64,000 bases of DNA from Nigrospora sphaerica (Eukaryota; Ascomycota; Sordariomycetes; Amphisphaeriales; Apiosporaceae): positions 2,348,501 to 2,412,500 of the forward strand of contig JAGVVL010000018.1 of assembly GCA_018287875.1 (NCBI GenBank), given 5' to 3'. Positions 58,514-64,000 of this stretch are shown in pieces. The notes under the pieces are model-generated. The model saw only the letters and a list, made by a program, of their open reading frames with translations, was not told the origin of the DNA and searched no databases. The first letter of the stretch is position 1. Every line of letters starts with the position of its first letter. Both the position numbers and the translations under genes were made by a program.

Positions 58514-59686
58514 TCATGAACCCTCGTCGCGGGGGCGGTGGAGGGCCCAGTCCTTGGTGCTCCAGAGCCAGTCCTCAAAGTCGCGCTTGGTGGCGCGGCG
58601 CGGGGGCGCCGACTTGACGTGGCGGCCGCCGAGGCCGAAGAGGCGGTCGCTGCGCGGGTTGCCGGCGCAGATGCGGGCGAGGCGCGTCGACGCGTTGTCC
58701 TCGCCGACGACGGTGCGGTAGGCGACGTAGTTGCGCAGCGCGAAGACGCCGGCGCGCGCCGCGTCCCCCTGCACCATGGCCACGGCGAGCGCGATCTCGT
58801 ACGTGAAGGTGATGTTGATGCACCCCTGCACGTCGTCGTCGCGCCCGATGATGCCCGCCGCCTCGCGGCACTCGGCGTAGCACCGCTCGGGGTCCCGCAG
58901 GAAGCGCCGCTTGTTCATCTCGCGCACGTCCGCCGGCGCCGCCACTTTCTCCTCCTCCTCCTCTTCCTCTTCTTCTTCTCCTTGCTGCCTCCCCGCCTCC
59001 GCCCCCGTCTCCGGCGGCGTCGCCGCGTCGCCCTCGTCGATGCCGGCGTGGTACTTGCGCCAGAAGGCCGCCAGCCGCGAAAGTTTCTCGTCCATCTCGG
59101 CGCGCTCGTCGCCCGGCGGCAGCGAGCAGAGCGGGCAGGTGCACTCGAAGCAGTAGACCTCGGCGAGGTACTTCTCGCGCTCGTCGTGGGGCATGACGCG
59201 GTTCTGGAAGTACGAGATGCAGATCTCCTCGCCCTCGTCGATGTCGCGGCGCGCGTGCACCGTCAGGCGGCCGCCGTCGTCGGACCCCTCGGGGTCGTCG
59301 TCGCGCCAGGTCCAGTAGGCGTTGGGCACGCAGCTGTGGTTGAAGCGCGACCACTCGAGGAAGAGGCCCGAGAGGCCGCCGTGGTGGCCCGACAGCGTCA
59401 CCTCGTTGGTCGTCGCCACGGCGTAGTAGCGGTCGTCGGGGTACAGGGCCTCGAACGAGTTGGCCAGCTGGAAGAAGGCGTTCTGCGCCGTCTGCGGCAG
59501 CGCCAGCAGCTCGTCCTCGATGGCCGCGTCCTGCTCCTCGATGGCGTCCGACGTCATCTCGCGCGTGTACAGCGGCGCCTCGCAGAGGAGCCGCGTGCCC
59601 ATGAGGATGGGCTCCGTGGCCACGACGCCGATGCCCTTGTTGGGGATGGGCCGGGCTTCCCACGGCCGTTTGCTGGCCGGGCTCAT
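58514..59686 (-). CDS. SET-domain protein (possible lysine methyltransferase)
   Basis: 390 residues from ATG 59686; the frame is open further upstream but lacks SET features there. The SET fold spans about residues 10-160: a GIG near 18-20, RFNHSCVPN at 114-122 (the catalytic knot motif), and GEEICISY at 152-159. A post-SET-like C-x-C-x-x-C follows (182, 184, 187). A poly-Glu tract lies near residue 235. This matches the fungal SET-only family related to Set5 and SMYD-type enzymes, which methylate lysines on histones or other proteins. The zinc-binding MYND domain of SMYD proteins is not seen. Substrate and location cannot be inferred. Confidence 0.85.
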   Translation of the reverse strand: MSPASKRPWEARPIPNKGIGVVATEPILMGTRLLCEAPLYTREMTSDAIEEQDAAIEDELLALPQTAQNAFFQLANSFEALYPDDRYYAVATTNEVTLSGHHGGLSGLFLEWSRFNHSCVPNAYWTWRDDDPEGSDDGGRLTVHARRDIDEGEEICISYFQNRVMPHDEREKYLAEVYCFECTCPLCSLPPGDERAEMDEKLSRLAAFWRKYHAGIDEGDAATPPETGAEAGRQQGEEEEEEEEEEKVAAPADVREMNKRRFLRDPERCYAECREAAGIIGRDDDVQGCINITFTYEIALAVAMVQGDAARAGVFALRNYVAYRTVVGEDNASTRLARICAGNPRSDRLFGLGGRHVKSAPPRRATKRDFEDWLWSTKDWALHRPRDEGS

Positions 59687-60982
59687 TGTGGGATGGATGG
59701 GTGTGTCTGCAGATGGGCTCGTGCAGCCCGGGTAGGAAACTAGACGGGCGGCGTCGCACAGGATGTATGCTTCCTGCGTAGGTGGTGGAAGTAACGTCGC
59801 GCGCGCGGCTTTCGCAGAAGACGGTCCGGTCTTGAAACAAGCCCCTGCTTTCAGGGACCAAACCACCAAGGCTCGCGGCACCGCTGACGATGGGCGTCTG
59901 GAACCGGGAACCGGGCGTCTCGACTCGCGGGCGCCGGCAGGAGTGAGGGTACAGAAACCAAACAAATCATCAGAGGGAGGAAAGGGCCGCCTGCCTGTCT
60001 TGACCGCCTCTCTCCCGAACCCATGCAAACATAAAAGGGAGGAGGCAACAGGCGCTCAGGACATCGTTGCTGTCGTGGTCGGTGTGCTGGTGCGGGCGAA
60101 CGAGCGGTTGCCACACGCCCGTCAAATTGGAGAAACAAGATGGGCCTTTCGCCGCCTCGATTCCTGCTTCCCCGTGCTCCATACTTTCCGGGGAAACCCC
60201 GGCATCTTGGCCGGCGCGGCGCAACGAAAACGTCCTGGGCCCGGAGAGCGACTTGGGACGCGTCGGGACGATGCTGTCGCGCCGCTTCTGCTTGTCGCCA
60301 GCCGCCGGAGCGCCCGTCGCCGTCGTATTCTTTGGCCCCTCGGCCGTGTCCCGGTGGTGTCTGGTGTCCCGTAGGCCGGCTTTGGCTTCGTCTTCGTCGG
60401 GCTGGCCCGCTGTGTCCGTGGCAGGCAAGCAGCGCACACGGACAGAGTGGCCCACGTGGGGAACCTGTGAGGTCCAAAATGAAGTCAGTATGCAGGCAAA
60501 ACCGGGCTATGCGCCGGGGACGCGACGACGCCGTCGACTTCCCGTCCCGATAAGCCTCAGGTCGTTATGCAGGGTCGTATCCCGCCGCGCCGCTTGGGGG
60601 CCAGGGGTCTCAAGCCACCGCCAAGCCTGCCGTAATCGTGGAATTCCAGCCGCTTTCATAGAACGCAGACCGGGACTTCCTTGCCCGCAGCTCACAAGCA
60701 TCCCAAGATGCTGGGCCAGAGTTACATAAGTCACGGCGTCGCCCTTGGACACGACACGTTTTGCTGGCTCTTCTTTTCGCGTCACGAGATGAGAGGCTAC
60801 GGCTTGTGGGACTTCTGGCCGATTTTGTGTCACTTGGTTAGGTACATGTTGCTAGGTAAAGTAGCAGGGGGAGATGTCGCTTCGTCCTTTTGCCCGTAAC
60901 CCAGACATCCCCTCCTTGCCCACGGCTATGCCCATCCCACCCCAGCGCCGCAGCCAATGCAAAAATCCCCGAGGCCCCCCTT
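59687..60982. other. Intergenic region, 1.3 kb
   Basis: Between the start of the SET gene and the stop of HOM2, both on the minus strand. It should include the SET gene promoter and HOM2 3' end. No gene is supported. Confidence 0.6.
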
Positions 60983-62143
60983 TTAGATGTATCCCTTCAG
61001 CACCGCCGCCTCGGCGTTCAATATGGACGAGCCCGCGGCACCGATGACGGTGTTGTGGCTGAGGGCGACGAACTTGATGTCGAAGATGCCGCTGTCGTCC
61101 TTGCGCACGCGGCCCACGCTCACCGTGTAGCCGCGGCCCAGGTCGCGGTCGAGGCGCGGCTGCGGCCGGTCCGCCTCGTCAAAGACCATGATGCTGGGCT
61201 CGGGGGCGCTGGGGCAGCCGAGCCGCTGGGCCTCGCTCTCGTACTCGCGCAGGGCCTTCTTGACCTCGTCGACGCTGGGGGGCGGCTGCTTCTTAAACTT
61301 GAGGGACACGCAAGCCGTGTGGCCGTCGAGTACGGCGACGCGGTTGCACGCGGCGCTGACGCGAAGCTCGTCCTGGTCGACAAAGGCCGTCTTGGCCTCG
61401 TTGACGCTGCCCAGGATCTTGCGCGCCTCCGTTTCCAGCTTGTCCTCCTCGCCCGAGATGAAGGGCACGACGTTGTCCACAATGTCCATGGAGCTGACGC
61501 CTGGGTAGCCCGCGCCCGAGATGGCCTGCATGGTCACGACCGAGACCGTGTCGACGGGGCCGAAGCGGGCCTGCAGGGCCGCGAAGGGAATCACGAGGCC
61601 GATGACGGCGCAGTTGGAGTTGCAGGCCAGGAACCCCTTGTCCAGGCCGTACTGCTTCCGCTGGTGGGGAATCAGGTCCAGGTGGGGGAGGTTGACGGTA
61701 GGGACAACGAGGGGGACCAAGGGATCGCGACGGTAGTTCTTCGCGTTGGAGAAGACGGCCAGATTGGCCTTGACGAACTCCATCTCTGGTAGGGCAAATC
61801 GTCAGCTACTGGCCATACAGACCCGCGAGGCGCAGTCCCGAATCCGGGGCCACTCACCAATTTCGCCGGCGACGTCCGAGTCCAGCCCGCTGAAGACAAC
61901 ATCGCAGTCGCTGAACTCGCTGGCCTTGCACTCGCGAACGACGAGCTCGCCGATGGGGCCCATGGGAGACGCCTGCTTCCATTTCACCGCATCCTTGTAC
62001 TTCTTGCCCGCCGACCGCGACGAGGCACCGACGGCGTGCAGGTCGAAGTGAGGGTGCTGGGCCAGGAGGAGGATGAATCGCTGACCGACAGAGCCGGTGC
62101 AGCCCAGGACACCGCACTTTTTTCGGGGGAACTCGGGAGCCAT
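60983..62143 (-). CDS. HOM2: Aspartate-beta-semialdehyde dehydrogenase
   Basis: Two exons, 62143-61858 and 61785-60983, split by a 72-bp intron (GTGAGT...CCAG), giving 362 residues, close to the yeast enzyme (about 365). It makes aspartate semialdehyde from aspartyl phosphate with NADPH, the shared step toward homoserine, threonine and methionine. Visible features are the NADP-binding [10 protein letters not shown] at residues 14-23, the catalytic Cys154 in [16 protein letters not shown] at 185-191 and the catalytic His251 in [12 protein letters not shown]. The start is the first ATG and matches family length. It lies 795 bp downstream of ARG5,6 on the same strand. Confidence 0.97.
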
Positions 62144-62938
62144 TGTGTCCGAAATGATCAACAGTGCTGATCTGGAAATCCTCGGGGTGAATTGAATCCA
62201 AATGGTCACGGCGGGCGGGCGGTCCTACGGGCAAGCTTGAACTTGAATGTCGGAACTTGAGCCGCTTTCGGCGCTTTGCCTCGCCAAAAGTTGTGCCCCG
62301 CGATCGGACGACGAGGAGCTTGTCAACATGGATGCCACCTGAGTCAATCCCAACGTCAAGAGTGGGGCATGCAAATTCCGAGACCGTACACAGTAGGTAC
62401 TTCATACTACTTATTGGATGTTAGCACATCATATCCAACCGATACTACGTACGTACTTTAATGTAGGTAATAGGTAGGTCGGTAAGCTGGACACAAGTAC
62501 ATCGATGCCAAAACCCAGCAGTACGGGCTTAGATTGATACAAAACGACACGCTATGCTACAGCGACTTTCAGGGTCCATTGAGACGCCCTGTACTACTAC
62601 TATTTCTGGCACGGAACCCCGAATCTGCAGGCTCCGGCGGCGGCTCACCAGTCTGTCAAATCGCACACAGGGTCGCCCAAGTGCCCTGCGTGGAAGCACA
62701 GTATTGAACAGGTCGATTACGCCTCTAAGGTATATACATTTTGAAACCAGCCCAACGCAGATCCGAACCATCTTTTACCGGAACCCCCCAACCCCCAAAC
62801 GAAACAAGTGGCCCAACGCCTCTACCCAAGCGAGCCGCAGGGCATCTGGACGCGAGTCTCATCGGCGCAATACTGAAATAAATCGCCGAGACCGTGATAC
62901 CGCCATGGAATAATGTTAGTGCAGCGCATTTCAAGTAC
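62144..62938. other. Intergenic region, 795 bp
   Basis: Holds the HOM2 promoter and the ARG5,6 3' end. The part at about 62,380-62,480 is AT-rich with repeated TAGGTA-type motifs. No gene is seen. Confidence 0.6.
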
Positions 62939-64000
62939 TCAGTCCATGGACGGAATGCCCTCGAACTCGGCGTAGCCACGTGCCAGGTTCATGTTCTCTG
63001 TTGCCGTTGTCAGCCTTCGTTCGAAGCCGTCGTGTCAGGCCGCGGGGGGATACGCTTGGGGGTTAACTTACGTAAGCATTGCGTGGCAGCTCCCTTGAGC
63101 AGGTTGTCGATCGTGGCACAGATGACCACTCTCTTGCCGGAGCTGTGGACAGCGAAACCACCAATCTCAACACCATGCTTGCCGCTGATGGACTTGACGA
63201 GAGGCGCCTCGCCGACGACCTTGACCAGCTTCTCGCCGGCGTACCGGTCCTGGTAGAGCTGTCGGATGTCGCGCGACGTCATGGTCTTGTTCAGGGGGAT
63301 GTTGATGGTGTGGCAGATGCCCTGGAACCAGACGGCAACGTGGGGGATGAAGCCGACATCAACACCCAGCTGGTTGCTGATCTCCCTCTCGTGGATGTGG
63401 TCCGTCAAGCTGTAGGGGATCAAGTTGTTGGTCAGGTGCTCGACGTTGTTTTTGGCCGACGGCTTGGTGCCGGCTCCAGAGTAACCCGAAACACCAAAGA
63501 CGGTGGGCTGGCCGCCCAGGTGCTCAACCAAGGGAGCAATACCCAGCTGGGCGGCGGTGGCGTAGCAGCCAGGGTTGGAGATCCTGGTAGCCTGGGCAAT
63601 GGCAGAGCGCCGGACAAGTTCAGGAAGACCGTACGTCCACGAGCTGTCGAAACGGTAGTCGGCCGACAGGTCCACGATGACGCTGTGGTCTTCCCGGGCC
63701 GCCTTCTCACGGGCCTGGTTGATGGCGTCAACGTAGGGCTTGCACACACCGTTAGGCAGCGCCATGACCCAGACGTCAATGTCTCCCCTCTTTTCCATCG
63801 CCTCGACGTCGTCCGCACTCAGGTTCTCGTAGATGATCTCCTTCTTGTCATAGCCCTGGAGCTTCTGACCGGCAAGCTCACGGGACGAGACGTGGCGCAG
63901 ATCGAAGTTCGGATGGGTGTTAAGCAGGCTGATCAGAGCCTGGCCGGTGTAGCCGCGAGCGCCGATGAGGGCAACACGAGACGGCTGCTCGTTCGAGGCA
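62939..64000 (-). CDS. ARG5,6: Arginine bifunctional enzyme ARG5,6, C-terminal reductase part (partial)
   Basis: Visible exons are 64000-63072 (continuing past the edge) and 62997-62939, with a 74-bp intron (GTAAGT...CAACAG); stop TGA 62941-62939. The 328 visible residues form the N-acetyl-gamma-glutamyl-phosphate reductase domain: a nucleotide-binding GARGYTGQ, the catalytic cysteine in SNPGCYATAAQLG, SGYSGAGTKPS, and a conserved terminal NMNLARGY. In fungi this reductase is fused behind N-acetylglutamate kinase in one mitochondrial precursor, so the kinase half should lie to the right of the window. The intron near the C-terminus restores the conserved ...CLQNMNLA reading. Confidence 0.95.

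Noticed and set aside
58538..59743. 401-codon + strand ORF
   Set aside because: Antisense shadow of the SET-domain gene, which has clear catalytic motifs.
60890..61792. 300-codon + strand ORF
   Set aside because: Antisense shadow of HOM2 exon 2.
1..64000. CRISPR arrays, prophage, rRNA, telomere repeats
   Set aside because: No regularly spaced repeats, phage genes, rRNA cores or TTAGGG arrays were seen; the window is a eukaryotic chromosome interior.

Overview
The window looks like a piece of a GC-rich filamentous ascomycete genome (Pezizomycotina, most likely Sordariomycetes). The evidence is short GT-AG introns (about 50-100 bp), a nuclear tRNA-Phe with a 17-nt intron after position 37, fungus-restricted families (DUF8035-like, 2EXR, a medA-type conidiation regulator), a yeast-like HOM2, and the fused fungal arginine enzyme ARG5,6. 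Species cannot be assigned from sequence alone.

Layout. 1-619: 3' end of a DUF8035-like protein gene (+). 620-26,092: about 25.5 kb with no supportable protein gene, rich in G/C homopolymers, microsatellites and alternating purine-pyrimidine DNA. Its right-hand part (about 21.6-26.1 kb) has the pyrimidine- and AC-rich look of fungal promoter and leader DNA. 26,093-29,014: a four-exon gene (+) for a Gln/His-rich developmental regulator of the MedA/Acon-3/Ren1/Acr1 type. 29,015-33,277: 4.3 kb without a gene. 33,278-34,513 (-): a conserved fungal SAM-methyltransferase-like protein. 34,905-36,354 (-): a 2EXR-domain protein. 37,217-37,306 (+): tRNA-Phe(GAA), in a more AT-rich patch with one ATG-less ORF. 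38,441-45,763 (-): a single-exon 2,440-residue protein with a disordered N-terminal half and a long coiled coil. 45,764-54,241: an 8.5-kb divergent intergenic region. 54,242-55,165 (+): a Ser/Thr-rich single-pass membrane protein resembling cell-wall sensors. 56,633-57,550 (+): a five-exon gene for a small secreted cysteine-containing protein. 58,514-59,686 (-): a SET-domain protein. 60,983-62,143 (-): aspartate-semialdehyde dehydrogenase (HOM2). 62,939-64,000 (-): the C-terminal N-acetyl-gamma-glutamyl-phosphate reductase part of ARG5,6, running off the right edge.

How the genes relate. HOM2 (threonine/methionine branch) and ARG5,6 (arginine) lie head-to-tail and belong to the same semialdehyde-dehydrogenase fold superfamily. 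The other genes look like independent housekeeping or developmental loci, not a cluster. The most notable feature is the very large non-coding interval upstream of the medA-type regulator. It is proposed here as an extended regulatory or leader domain, possibly with non-coding transcripts. No mobile element, CRISPR array, secondary-metabolite cluster or viral insertion was recognised.
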